A stretch of 64,000 nucleotides of DNA from Agrococcus sp. SGAir0287 (lineage in GTDB: Bacteria; Actinomycetota; Actinomycetes; Actinomycetales; Microbacteriaceae). Numbering within the stretch: the first letter of the stretch is position 1; every line of letters begins with the position of its first letter. The position numbers and the translations under genes are program-made. The stretch lies in assembly GCF_005484985.1 (NCBI RefSeq), contig NZ_CP027942.1, forward strand, positions 3,020,768-3,084,767, read 5' to 3'. Positions 1 to 7,973 of this stretch are shown in pieces. The notes beneath the pieces are model-generated. The model was not told the DNA's origin. It was given only the letters and a program-made list of their open reading frames with translations, and made no database searches.

Positions 1-335
1 AGAGTCGCGAGACCGACTGGCGGCGCATCGGCATCGTGCTCTACGACGACGCGGCACGCGGACGCGGCGTCGGTCGCGAGGCGCTGTCGCTGTGGACCGA
101 CCACCTCTTCGCCGTCACCGACGCGCTGCGCCTCGACCTCGCCACCTACTCCGGCAACGTCGGCATGCAGCGGGCCGCGGAGGCGGCGGGCTTCACGCTC
201 GAGGGGCGGATGCGGCGCGCCAGGCGCTGGTCGGGCGGCGTGCACGACGCCCTCGTCTACGGGGTGCTGCGCGAGGAGCGTCGAGCGGGCCGATCGGCGT
301 CTCGCGCCGATGCCGAGCGCTGCCGTCGACGATGA
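1..335 (+). CDS. GNAT-family N-acetyltransferase, C-terminal part
   Basis: The reading frame is open from the window edge (first full codon at base 3) to a TGA at 333-335, so the true start lies to the left. The visible ~110 residues contain the acetyl-CoA-binding signature RGRGVGREAL followed by a Y-S-G-N-V-x-M-x-R-A-A-E-A-A-G-F-x-x-E-G segment. These are motif A and the motif B/C end of RimJ/RimL-type GNAT acetyltransferases, which move an acetyl group from acetyl-CoA to an amine. The tail after VLREERR is arginine-rich and probably unstructured. The substrate cannot be told from the fold. Confidence 0.85.
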   Translation, partial: SRETDWRRIGIVLYDDAARGRGVGREALSLWTDHLFAVTDALRLDLATYSGNVGMQRAAEAAGFTLEGRMRRARRWSGGVHDALVYGVLREERRAGRSASRADAERCRRR

Positions 336-433
336 CGGCGCCGGATCCCACCTGATGCTCAGCGGATAGGGCAGTTCTCCCCATGTCCATGTCGAGCGAC
401 TCTCGCTAGCGTCGAGCGCGGAAAGGGGACACC

Positions 434-1156
434 GTGGCGATCAATCTCCCGCACGAGCTTGCGTGGGTGCTGCAGATGCTCGACTTCGACTGGCCCGAGA
501 TCGACGAGGACGAGGTCCAGCGCGGCGCGGCGATGCTGCGGCAGTACGGCGAGGACCTCTCCGCGAGCATCGCGGCGATGGATGCGATCGTGCAGGACCA
601 GCTCGTCCCCGCGTACCGCACCAGCGCCGGCGGAGCGGTCGGCTCGGCATGGAGCGACCAGCGGTCGGAGAACCTCCAGCAGTTCGTCGGCCTCATCGAC
701 CCGGCGGCCCAGGGCATGGATCTCTTCTCGGATGCCGTCATCGCCTTGAAGCTCAAGGTAATCGCGGAGCTCGTCCTGACGGCAGCGCAGGTCGCCGCGG
801 CGATCGCCGCGGCTGCGTTCACCTTCGGCGCGAGCCTCGCTGCGCAGACCGCCATCCTGCTCGCGCGGAAGGCGGCGCTCAAGTTCGCGACGAACGTCGC
901 CCTCGAGCAGCTCATCATCAAGGTCGTCGAGCTCATCGACGAGCCGCTCATGAACCTCGGGATGCAGCTCGTGGATCGCATGCTCGAGGCTCCCGTCGTC
1001 GCCAACGCGGTGGCGGAGAAGGAGTCGTACGAGGCCGACCTCCTCGTCCTCGAGCAGGCGTCGGCCGACCTCTCGGACGCGCAGGCGAGTCAGCAGACCA
1101 TCACCGAGGACTTCGTGGCGCAGTTCTCGACGCTTCAGATCTCGACGGCGGGGTAG
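434..1156 (+). CDS. WXG100-like leader protein of a secreted toxin cassette
   Basis: A 240-residue protein starting at GTG (AAAGGGGACACC lies just upstream). The N-terminus LPHELAWVLQMLDFDWPEID resembles the WXG100-like N-terminal domain seen in actinobacterial polymorphic toxins exported by ESX/type VII systems. Residues ~110-150 form an Ala-rich hydrophobic stretch (AAQVAAAIAAAAFTFGASLA) that could be amphipathic or membrane-active, and the C-terminal third is helical and acidic. There is no toxin domain on this protein. The next gene, 5 bases on, carries it, so this is probably the secretion or chaperone half of a split effector. The role is inferred from family resemblance and position. 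No T7SS core gene (EccC and others) is visible in the window. Confidence 0.7.
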   Translation: MAINLPHELAWVLQMLDFDWPEIDEDEVQRGAAMLRQYGEDLSASIAAMDAIVQDQLVPAYRTSAGGAVGSAWSDQRSENLQQFVGLIDPAAQGMDLFSDAVIALKLKVIAELVLTAAQVAAAIAAAAFTFGASLAAQTAILLARKAALKFATNVALEQLIIKVVELIDEPLMNLGMQLVDRMLEAPVVANAVAEKESYEADLLVLEQASADLSDAQASQQTITEDFVAQFSTLQISTAG

Positions 1157-1161
1157 GGACC

Positions 1162-1806
1162 ATGGGACAGATCTTCCGACCGGTGGCGGACATCGTGACG
1201 ACCACGATCCCGAGGGTGATGCGCGCTGGGGGCGACGCCGTCGGGGACCTCTCGAAGAAGTTCGGCACCAAGGTCGACCTCGACGTCGCCGCGATTCGTG
1301 GCATCGACAAGTTCGACAAGTACACGATGACGCCGACTCGTCGGCGACGAGAGGACGCTCGGGGCGACGATGCCGTCACGCAGGATGCGCTCGACGCCGA
1401 GTTCGATCGCCAGCTGGACGAGCAGCTCGCTGCTCTGGGCCGGATCGACCTTGCGACGTGGCGCGCGGCGATGGACGGGAACCGCACCCGCCCGCCCGGC
1501 TCGATCGCAGAGCAGCGCCGAATCCTCGATCAGGCCAACGAGAGCGCGGAGATCCGCGCCGACCTCATCGAGCGCGGACTCGACCCGGACTTCGTCGCGG
1601 CGACGCACCGCCTCGACGGCATCGCCGGCGGCGACTGGCTGGACATCTCGGGGGTGGGCGATCGCAGCATCAACTCCTCGCTGGGGAGCCAGTGGAGGGC
1701 TCGGATCCCCCAGCTCACGGCTGCAGTCGACGCATTCGCGGACCTGCATCCCGACGTGGACCTGGGGTCGGTCAACATGGACATCTTCATCCCCTTCCTT
1801 CGATAG
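1162..1806 (+). CDS. Ntox15-type nuclease toxin
   Basis: A 214-residue protein with an ATG start 5 bases after the WXG100-like gene and in another frame. The first ~75 residues look like a linker. The C-terminal part holds the pattern I recognise from the Ntox15 (formerly Toxin_43) family: a helix with LATWRAAMDGNR, then ATHRLDGIAGGD containing the HxxD catalytic motif (H149, D152), then a GDRSINSSLGSQWR block. Family members such as Agrobacterium Tde1/Tde2 are DNases. The adjacent downstream gene is of the immunity type known to accompany this toxin family, which strengthens the call. Nuclease activity is inferred; it has no WXG100 leader of its own and presumably depends on the upstream partner for export. 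Confidence 0.8.
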   Translation: MGQIFRPVADIVTTTIPRVMRAGGDAVGDLSKKFGTKVDLDVAAIRGIDKFDKYTMTPTRRRREDARGDDAVTQDALDAEFDRQLDEQLAALGRIDLATWRAAMDGNRTRPPGSIAEQRRILDQANESAEIRADLIERGLDPDFVAATHRLDGIAGGDWLDISGVGDRSINSSLGSQWRARIPQLTAAVDAFADLHPDVDLGSVNMDIFIPFLR

Positions 1807-1815
1807 GCTCCCCGC

Positions 1816-2391
1816 GTGATCGAGATCAAGGACTTCGTCCAGCACGCGCCCGTGGCGCAGGCCACCATCGATCGCTATCGGGGCCGCGTGCCCGACGACC
1901 TCATCGACATCTGGCAGCGGTACGGCTACGGCAGCTTCGGCGATGGCTTCTTCCGCGTCATCGACCCCGACCTCTACCTCGAGCGTCTGGGCGACGGTCT
2001 CGGCCGCGTCGGCGACGACGGGGAGCCGGCGACGTCCATCCCCATCTACGCGACCGGTCTCGCCGACCTGATCTGCTGGGAGCCGGAACCCGACAGCGTG
2101 ACGGCCCTGCTGTTCCGCGATCAGCGACTCACCGGCCTCGGTCGGCAGATCAAGACGATGTTCACGATCCTGAACTACGACGGCATCGAGAAGTACGGCA
2201 CGGACGCGCTCGACTGGGGCATGTACCAGAAGGCGGTGGAGGCCCACGGGACGCTGTCGTACGACCAGTCGTTCACCTACGTGCCGCTCCTGTCGCTGGG
2301 CGGCGAGCAGTCGGTCGAGCACATGCGCAAGCGCGAGACGATCCCGGCCATCCAGGTCTACCTCGAGTTCCAGGGCCCCATCGAGCATTGA
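1816..2391 (+). CDS. GAD-like/DUF1851 immunity protein
   Basis: A 191-residue protein with a GTG start 9 bases after the toxin stop. Residues ~1-60 match the GAD-like domain pattern (a D-Y-R-x-x-x-P-D-x-L-x-x-x-W-x-x-Y-G-x-G-S-F-type segment followed by x-x-I-D-P). The C-terminal ~45 residues match DUF1851 (FTYVPLLSLGGEQSVEHM, then an Ile/Leu-rich helix). This two-domain layout is that of the Tdi immunity proteins that bind and block Ntox15 DNases in the producing cell. It probably shares a transcript with the toxin. A decayed copy of the same gene begins at its stop codon. Confidence 0.8.
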   Translation: MIEIKDFVQHAPVAQATIDRYRGRVPDDLIDIWQRYGYGSFGDGFFRVIDPDLYLERLGDGLGRVGDDGEPATSIPIYATGLADLICWEPEPDSVTALLFRDQRLTGLGRQIKTMFTILNYDGIEKYGTDALDWGMYQKAVEAHGTLSYDQSFTYVPLLSLGGEQSVEHMRKRETIPAIQVYLEFQGPIEH

Positions 2392-2656
2392 CCCGCCGGG
2401 TGCGCGAGGTCGACGCCGGTCGTCGCGCAGGGACGCTCTGGGAGCACTGCGGCTACGGGTCCTTCGGGCAGGGCTCCTCCCGCCTGATCGATCCAGAGCC
2501 GTACGAGCGCCACCTCCCTCTCTGCTGCGACGAGTCGTCCACCTCCGTGCCGCTCCCGTCCCTCGGCGGGAAGAAGGACGTCGAGCACATGCGCACGCGC
2601 GAGACGATCCCCGCCATCGAGGGCTCCGTCGGGCTCCAGGGCGTCCTCGAGCACCG
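2388..2656 (+). pseudogene. Decayed second copy of the immunity gene
   Basis: In the frame reading TTG at 2388 or GTG at 2400, the translation repeats the two ends of the preceding immunity protein: LWEHCGYGSFGQGSSRLIDP matches IWQRYGYGSFGDGFFRVIDP, and a 43-residue block ending LEH matches the C-terminus at 26 of 43 positions by my count. The middle ~95 residues of the full-length protein are missing, so the domains are joined in frame. The first ~20 residues have no counterpart, and the frame runs on past 2656 into the antisense of the next gene without a stop. I read it as a tandem duplicate with an internal deletion, not a working gene, although a short antidote cannot be excluded. Confidence 0.75.
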
Positions 2657-2686
2657 AGCCCTGGTCCGGAGCGCGAGCCGGGCCGC

Positions 2687-3148
2687 TCAGCGCATGCGGT
2701 CGATCGTGATCGTGGACGACGCCCACCACGGGGGCGAGATCGGCACGCCCGCGTCCCACGTCTGCGCGACGCCGACGATCCAGGCGTGCAGGCCGGCGAT
2801 CGCGAGCAGGGGCACGACGATCGCAGCGACCTCGCACGCCGGCGCGAGCCATGCCAGGCGATCGCGTGCATCCCTCGTCGCCCACGCGACCACGAGCAGT
2901 CCTGCGATCACGAGCACGACGAGGGGGGACGGGAGGAGGGTCACCGCGAACGTCAGGGGTGCCTCGCTCGTCGGCTCGCCCTGCGCGTCGATCCATGAGC
3001 CGTCGCCCGTGACGCCGCCGGCACCGCCACCCACCGATCCGCGCGCGACCATCCAGTAGAGGCCCGCCGCGACGATGCCCGTGGTGACGAGTCGTCGTGT
3101 CGGCAGGCGGGGGCGCGTCGGCGCGGTCTGCTCGGTCTCGACGGTCAT
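2687..3148 (-). CDS. Small integral membrane protein, unknown function
   Basis: A 153-residue protein. I chose the ATG giving MTVETEQ; an upstream ATG would add 19 arginine-rich residues that look non-native. Three hydrophobic helices are visible: residues ~20-38 (after TRR), ~73-98 (TFAVTLLPSPLVVLVIAGLL) and ~110-135 (AIVVPLLAIAGLHAWIV). A short polar loop of about 35 residues with a Gly run follows the first. I do not recognise a family. It lies convergent to the toxin cassette, so a link to it is only positional. Confidence 0.6.
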   Translation of the reverse strand: MTVETEQTAPTRPRLPTRRLVTTGIVAAGLYWMVARGSVGGGAGGVTGDGSWIDAQGEPTSEAPLTFAVTLLPSPLVVLVIAGLLVVAWATRDARDRLAWLAPACEVAAIVVPLLAIAGLHAWIVGVAQTWDAGVPISPPWWASSTITIDRMR

Positions 3149-3233
3149 CGCGCGCACTCCCCGCTCATCATCCCGATCACGCTGCCATGTGCGACATCGG
3201 GGCACAACCCTCGCTCGAGAGCGCGGGACGCGA

Positions 3234-3893
3234 TCAGCGCGGGAGGGCGACCGAGAGCCGAGTGCCAGGCACGGGCTCGACCGCGTACGACGCGAGCGCC
3301 TCGTCGCGGAGCCGACGCTGCACGAGCACGCCGGGGTCGGTGGATGCCGCGACGCGACCCTCGCTCGTCACGACGAGGGCGCCGGCGGCTGCCTGCCGCA
3401 GCGCGTCGCCGATCGCTCGCTCGAACGTCGGGATCGTCACGTCTGCGCCGACCACGCCTGCGAAGGCGCCGTCGACGACGAGCGGCGCGGTGAACGTGAG
3501 CGTCGCCTGATCCGTGCACAGCAGGTCGACGTACGGGCCGGTCATGTGCGCCTCGCCCGTGTCAGCGGGCACGCAGTACCACTCGATGTCCTCGTACGAG
3601 CGCACGTAGCCCGCATCCGTCGCCCCTGCGTCGAGCCGGCGCACGTCGCGCGAGGCCCCGAGCGCCTGCCACCACGCCATGAGCGGCTGCCCGAGCCGCG
3701 CCGGCGCGACGACGTAGCCGCCGCCGAACACCACGGGACGCGCGGCGAGCTCCGCCGCCATGACCCGCTCCACCACGGCGAGTGCCGCCGCCGCGTCGAG
3801 GGCGACGGCGGGATCGGCGAGCGCACCGCGCAGTCGCGCGATCACGGCCTCGGCCTCGTCCACCACCACCCGCACGGCATCGATCGCGGTCAT
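3234..3893 (-). CDS. Soluble cache-domain protein, partner of the GntR regulator
   Basis: A 219-residue protein whose ATG overlaps the stop of the GntR gene (ATGA), so the two are translationally coupled. The segment TGPYVDLLCTDQATLTFTAP, followed by DGAFAGVVGADVTI, is the typical core of a PDC/cache ligand-binding domain. There is no signal peptide and no membrane helix, whereas most cache domains sit outside the cell on chemoreceptors and kinases. An intracellular ligand sensor that works with the regulator is a reasonable inference, probably for the substrate of the divergent Pot-type transporter. No catalytic or DNA-binding motif is seen. Confidence 0.65.
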   Translation of the reverse strand: MTAIDAVRVVVDEAEAVIARLRGALADPAVALDAAAALAVVERVMAAELAARPVVFGGGYVVAPARLGQPLMAWWQALGASRDVRRLDAGATDAGYVRSYEDIEWYCVPADTGEAHMTGPYVDLLCTDQATLTFTAPLVVDGAFAGVVGADVTIPTFERAIGDALRQAAAGALVVTSEGRVAASTDPGVLVQRRLRDEALASYAVEPVPGTRLSVALPR

Positions 3894-4624
3894 GCGAGCC
3901 TCCGCTTCGCCTCGAGGAGCCACCGCACGGTGCGGTCGCACGCCGCCTCGACCTGCGCGCGAGCGCCGCCCGCGTCGCCGTCGCGGATCGCGCCGACGAG
4001 CAGCTCCGCGCCCGCGCGTGCCGCCGCGCGCTCGTCCGCGTCGTGCAGCGACGCCCAGAGCAGCGGACCGTCGGCGTGCTGGAAGCGCACCTGCTCGCGC
4101 ACGAGGCGCACCGAGCGGCTGAGCGCGACGACCTGCAGATGCAGGCCGCCGATGCCGCGGCGTGCGGCGAGCTCGTCGTCGAAGTCGATGCCGACGAGGT
4201 CGCGCGCGAGCGCAGCGGCCTCGAACGCCGACGCCTCCTCGGCGGCGAGCGCGGCGCCCGTGCCCGCGATGGCGACGGCGTGGACGCCGAGGTCGGCGAG
4301 CTCCGCGCTCGAGAGCGCGACGATGCGGTCCTCCATGGCTGCGACGCGATCGGCGTCGTCGAGCGTGACGAAGGAGCCGCCGCGCCGCCCGCGCTGCGTC
4401 GTCACGAGCCGGCGCTCGCGCAGGTCCGCGAGCGCCTCGCGCACGGTCGCGGGGGCGACGCCGAAGCGCTCGGCGAGCCGCGACTCCGCGGGGAGCCGCT
4501 CGCCTGGATGGAGCATGCCGAGCACGATCGCCTCCTCGAGGCGTGCCGTGACGGCCTCGGTGCGACCGAGCTCGTCGATCGGGGCGAAGACGGCGGAGCG
4601 CGCGAGCGTCGCCGGCTGCTCCAT
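3890..4624 (-). CDS. GntR/FadR-type (FCD) transcriptional regulator
   Basis: A 244-residue protein with an ATG start. Residues ~22-85 form a winged helix-turn-helix (LPAESRLAERFGVAPATVRE, then LRERRLVTTQRGRRGGSFV), the GntR DNA-binding domain. The rest is all-helical with spaced Asp/His residues as in FCD effector domains (…GIDFDDELA…GGLHLQVVALS…), which bind a metal and a small acid. It is transcribed away from potA. A perfect 9-bp inverted repeat at 4676-4697 in the shared promoter region is its likely operator. It probably controls both itself and the transporter. Confidence 0.85.
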   Translation of the reverse strand: MEQPATLARSAVFAPIDELGRTEAVTARLEEAIVLGMLHPGERLPAESRLAERFGVAPATVREALADLRERRLVTTQRGRRGGSFVTLDDADRVAAMEDRIVALSSAELADLGVHAVAIAGTGAALAAEEASAFEAAALARDLVGIDFDDELAARRGIGGLHLQVVALSRSVRLVREQVRFQHADGPLLWASLHDADERAAARAGAELLVGAIRDGDAGGARAQVEAACDRTVRWLLEAKRRLA

Positions 4625-4675
4625 CCACGTCCCCCGTCTCGGATTCGTGACGCAACCGTAACACTGCCGACTTCC

Positions 4676-4697
4676 AAACCTCTGGAATCAGAGGTTT
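4676..4697. promoter_or_regulatory. Perfect palindrome, likely GntR operator
   Basis: Perfect inverted repeat AAACCTCTG-GAAT-CAGAGGTTT between the divergent GntR gene and potA, 45 bases upstream of the potA start. The AT-rich arms stand out against GC-rich surroundings. Position and symmetry fit an operator for the divergent regulator. Binding is inferred. Confidence 0.65.
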
Positions 4698-4741
4698 TAT
4701 GGTGCCCACTGCACAGCATCCGCACAGCCAAGGGAGCACGC

Positions 4742-5833
4742 GTGACCGAAGCGCATCTGCCGGCCATCCGCCTGCGCGGCCTGCGCCGCGAGTTCGGCCC
4801 CGTCACGGCGGTCGACGGCGTGGATCTCGACATCGCCGAGGGAGAGTTCTTCTCCATGCTCGGCCCCTCCGGCTCCGGCAAGACCACGGTGCTGCGCCTC
4901 ATCGCAGGCTTCGAGACCCCGACCGCGGGCGCCGTGGAGCTCTTCGGCAAGGACGTCTCGGGCGACGCCCCGTACGACCGGCCCGTCAACACCGTCTTCC
5001 AGGACTACGCGCTCTTCCCGCACATGAGCGTGCTCGAGAACGTCGCCTACGGTCTGCGCGTGCGCGGCGTCGGCCGCGCCGAGCGCACCCGCAGGGCGAC
5101 GGAGGCGCTCGACCGGATGCGGCTGGCGGACTACGGCGCCCGCCGTCCGAGCCAGCTCTCCGGCGGCCAGCGGCAGCGCGTCGCCCTCGCACGCGCGATC
5201 GTCGTCGAGCCCCGCGCGCTGCTGCTCGACGAGCCGCTCGGCGCGCTCGACCGGGGGCTGCGCGAGCAGATGCAGGTCGAGCTGAAGCAGCTGCAGCGCG
5301 ACCTCGGCATCACGTTCGTCTTCGTCACGCACGACCAGGACGAGGCGCTCACGCTCTCCGACCGCATCGCCGTGTTCGACGCCGGCCGCATCCAGCAGGT
5401 CGGCCCGGCCGCCGAGGTCTACGAGCGGCCCGCGACGCCCTTCGTCGCGACGTTCGTCGGCACCTCCAACCTGTTCGACGACGCGCAGTCGCGCGCGCTG
5501 CTGGGCCACGGCGGCATCCACGCCATCCGCCCCGAGAAGCTGCAGATCCATCGCGGCGAGACCGGCGACGGGCTGCCCGGCACCGTGGCCGAGGTCATCT
5601 ACGCCGGGGCGAGCGTGCGCTGCGTCGTCGACACGGATGCCGGCATGCGCCTGACCGTGCTCGAGCAGTCGTCGTCGGGTCACGCGAGCGTCGCGCGCGG
5701 CGATCGCGTGCGCATCGCATGGGCGCACGACGACGTGCGCGACCTCGTCGAGCCCGAGACCGCCGAGCGGCGCGCCGCCGACGATGCGACCACCGACCCC
5801 GAGACCCCCACCCCGGCGACGGCATCCGCCTGA
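4742..5833 (+). CDS. potA: Polyamine-type ABC transporter ATP-binding protein
   Basis: A 363-residue ATPase with a GTG start preceded by AAGGGAG. Walker A is GPSGSGKTT (residues 41-49), the Q-loop is VFQDYALFPHM, the signature is LSGGQRQRVALARAI, Walker B is ALLLDEPLGALD and the switch His lies in FVTHDQDEA. The C-terminal ~110 residues form the TOBE regulatory domain found in the PotA/FbpC subgroup. It is the first gene of a four-gene operon (ATPase, binding protein, two permeases) and energises uptake at the membrane. The substrate is probably a polyamine such as putrescine or spermidine, judging from the subunits. An acidic Ala/Thr/Pro tail closes the protein. Confidence 0.9.
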   Translation: MTEAHLPAIRLRGLRREFGPVTAVDGVDLDIAEGEFFSMLGPSGSGKTTVLRLIAGFETPTAGAVELFGKDVSGDAPYDRPVNTVFQDYALFPHMSVLENVAYGLRVRGVGRAERTRRATEALDRMRLADYGARRPSQLSGGQRQRVALARAIVVEPRALLLDEPLGALDRGLREQMQVELKQLQRDLGITFVFVTHDQDEALTLSDRIAVFDAGRIQQVGPAAEVYERPATPFVATFVGTSNLFDDAQSRALLGHGGIHAIRPEKLQIHRGETGDGLPGTVAEVIYAGASVRCVVDTDAGMRLTVLEQSSSGHASVARGDRVRIAWAHDDVRDLVEPETAERRAADDATTDPETPTPATASA

Positions 5834-5859
5834 GCCACGCACCACAGCAAGGAGTCATC

Positions 5860-7047
5860 ATGCAGGCACGCACCATGCACCGACGCCGCACCGCGGCGAT
5901 CGGCGCCGGCCTCGGCATCGCCGCGCTCGCGCTCAGCGCGTGCGGCACGTCGGGCGGCGGCGGTCAGGCGACCGGCCCCGCCGACGAGCTCGGCGACACC
6001 GAGGGCGGCTCGGTGTCGATCCTCGCCTGGCCCGGCTACGTCGAGGACGGCACCAACGACCCCGAGGTCGATTGGGTGACGCCGTTCGAGGAGGCCACGG
6101 GCTGCTCGGTCACGTCGCAGACCTACGGCACGAGCGACGAGGCCTTCAACCTCATGGGCGACGGCGGCTTCGACGTCGTCGCCGCGTCGGGCGACCTCAC
6201 GCTGCGACTCATCGCCTCCGACGCGGTGCAGCAGCTGAACACGGACCTGCTCGACTCGTACGACGCGATCTTCCCGTTCCTCAAGGAGCAGGAGTGGAAC
6301 TCGGTCGACGGCGACGTCTACGGCATCCCGCACGGCTACGGCGCCAACCTGCTCGCCTACAGCACCGACGTCTTCCCCGAGGCGCCCACGTCGTGGTCGG
6401 TCGTGTTCGAGGACGCGGCTGCGAACTCCGGGCGCATCACGGCCTACGACTCCCCCATCTACATCGCCGACGCCGCGATGTACCTCATGGCGCACGAGCC
6501 GGACCTCGGCATCGAGAACCCGTACTCGCTCGACGAGGAGCAGCTCGCTGCCGCCGTCGACCTGCTCACCGAGCAGCGCTCGCACATCGGCGAGTACTGG
6601 AGCGACTACCTGCTCGAGCTGCAGGGTCTCGAGGCCGGATCGATCGTGGCCGGCACGACGTGGCAGGTGATCATCAACTCGCTCGCCGAGGGCACGCCCG
6701 TCGCGGCGACGCTGCCCGAGGAGGGCGCGACCGGCTGGTCGGACTCGTGGATGATCTCGTCCGGCACCGAGCAGACGGCGTGCGCGTACGCATGGCTCGA
6801 CTGGATCGCGAGCCCCGAGGGCAACGCGATGGCGACGGAGTACTTCGGCGAGGCGCCGAACAACCCCGAGGCGTGCGAGTTCGCGAGCGAGGGCCACTGC
6901 GAGGCGTACCACGCGGGCGACGAGGAGTACGCGTCGCAGATCTGGTACTGGACGACGCCGATCGCCGAGTGCCTCGACGGTCGCACCGACGTCGAGTGCA
7001 CCGACTACGCCGACTGGACCGAGGCGTGGCAGCAGATCCAGGGCTGA
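5860..7047 (+). CDS. potD: Polyamine-type extracellular solute-binding lipoprotein
   Basis: A 395-residue protein with AAGGAG upstream of the ATG. A twin-arginine-containing signal peptide ends in the lipobox LALSAC, with Cys28 as the lipidated residue, followed by a GTSGGGG linker. The mature part starts SVSILAWPGYVEDG, typical of the PotD/PotF family, and contains YGTSDEAF and IPHGYGANLLAYSTD segments that shape the ligand cleft. It captures substrate outside the membrane and delivers it to the PotB/PotC permeases encoded next. The exact ligand (putrescine, spermidine or another amine) is not decided by sequence reading. Confidence 0.85.
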   Translation: MQARTMHRRRTAAIGAGLGIAALALSACGTSGGGGQATGPADELGDTEGGSVSILAWPGYVEDGTNDPEVDWVTPFEEATGCSVTSQTYGTSDEAFNLMGDGGFDVVAASGDLTLRLIASDAVQQLNTDLLDSYDAIFPFLKEQEWNSVDGDVYGIPHGYGANLLAYSTDVFPEAPTSWSVVFEDAAANSGRITAYDSPIYIADAAMYLMAHEPDLGIENPYSLDEEQLAAAVDLLTEQRSHIGEYWSDYLLELQGLEAGSIVAGTTWQVIINSLAEGTPVAATLPEEGATGWSDSWMISSGTEQTACAYAWLDWIASPEGNAMATEYFGEAPNNPEACEFASEGHCEAYHAGDEEYASQIWYWTTPIAECLDGRTDVECTDYADWTEAWQQIQG

Positions 7048-7072
7048 CGCCCCTGTCCACGCACCCGATCGC

Positions 7073-7963
7073 ATGACCGCATCCACCACGGTGCTCGCCG
7101 CACCCCCCGAGACGGGGGTGCGGCGAGCCTCCCGCGCGCTCGACCGGCATCCGCGCGTCGGGCTCGCCGCCCTGCTCGGCCTCCCGCTCGGCTGGCTCGT
7201 CGTCGTCTACGTCGTGAGCCTCGGCTTCCTGCTGATCACGGCCCTCTGGCAGACCGACTCGTTCACGAACGAGGTCCGCACGGAGTGGACGCTCGACAAC
7301 CTCGCTCGCATCGTCACGCAGGACCTCTACCGCGCCGTCACGGTGCGCACCCTCGGCGCCGCGCTGCTCGTGACGCTCATCGACGTCGCGATCGCGCTGC
7401 CCGTCGGCTACGCCATGGCGAAGGTGTTCGGGCCGCGAGCCCGCGCCACGCTCGTCATCGCGTTCCTCATGCCGCTGTGGGCGTCGTACCTCGTGAAGGC
7501 GTACGCGTGGCGGTCGATCTTCATCGAGGGCGGCCTGCTGTCGTCGCTCGGCATCACGCCCGGCTTCGGCGAGGTCGCCACGATCGTGACCCTCGCGTAC
7601 ATCTGGCTGCCGTACGTCGTCATGCCGATCTACGCGGGCTTCGAGCGGGTGCCCGACTCGCTCGTCGAGGCCTCGAGCGACCTGGGCGCTCGCAACCTGC
7701 GCACGTTCGCGGCCGTCGTGCTGCCACTCATGTACCCGGCGATCATCGCGGGCGCGATCTTCTCGTTCTCGCTCACGCTCGGCGACTACATCGCCGTGCG
7801 CATCGTCGGCGGCTCGACGCAGTTCCTCGGCACGCTCATCTACGACAACGTCGGCGTCGCCGGCAACGTGCCCATGGCGGCCGCCGTCGCGCTCGTGCCG
7901 ATCGCCGTCATCCTGCTCTTCCTGCTCGCCGTGCGCCGCACGGGCGCGCTGCGAAACCTCTAG
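7073..7963 (+). CDS. potB: ABC transporter permease, PotB type
   Basis: A 296-residue inner-membrane protein with six predicted helices; the first follows a ~35-residue cytosolic N-terminus. The conserved EAA loop, which docks the ATPase, is visible as LVEASSDLGARNLRTFAAVVLP. The family is binding-protein-dependent transport permease. It forms the heterodimeric channel with the product of the next gene, 10 bases downstream. Confidence 0.85.
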   Translation: MTASTTVLAAPPETGVRRASRALDRHPRVGLAALLGLPLGWLVVVYVVSLGFLLITALWQTDSFTNEVRTEWTLDNLARIVTQDLYRAVTVRTLGAALLVTLIDVAIALPVGYAMAKVFGPRARATLVIAFLMPLWASYLVKAYAWRSIFIEGGLLSSLGITPGFGEVATIVTLAYIWLPYVVMPIYAGFERVPDSLVEASSDLGARNLRTFAAVVLPLMYPAIIAGAIFSFSLTLGDYIAVRIVGGSTQFLGTLIYDNVGVAGNVPMAAAVALVPIAVILLFLLAVRRTGALRNL

Positions 7964-7973
7964 GAGCCCATCC

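Noticed and set aside
2388..3059. The immunity remnant as the start of a longer gene to 3059
   Set aside because: Homology stops near 2656 and the rest is the antisense of a three-helix membrane-protein gene.
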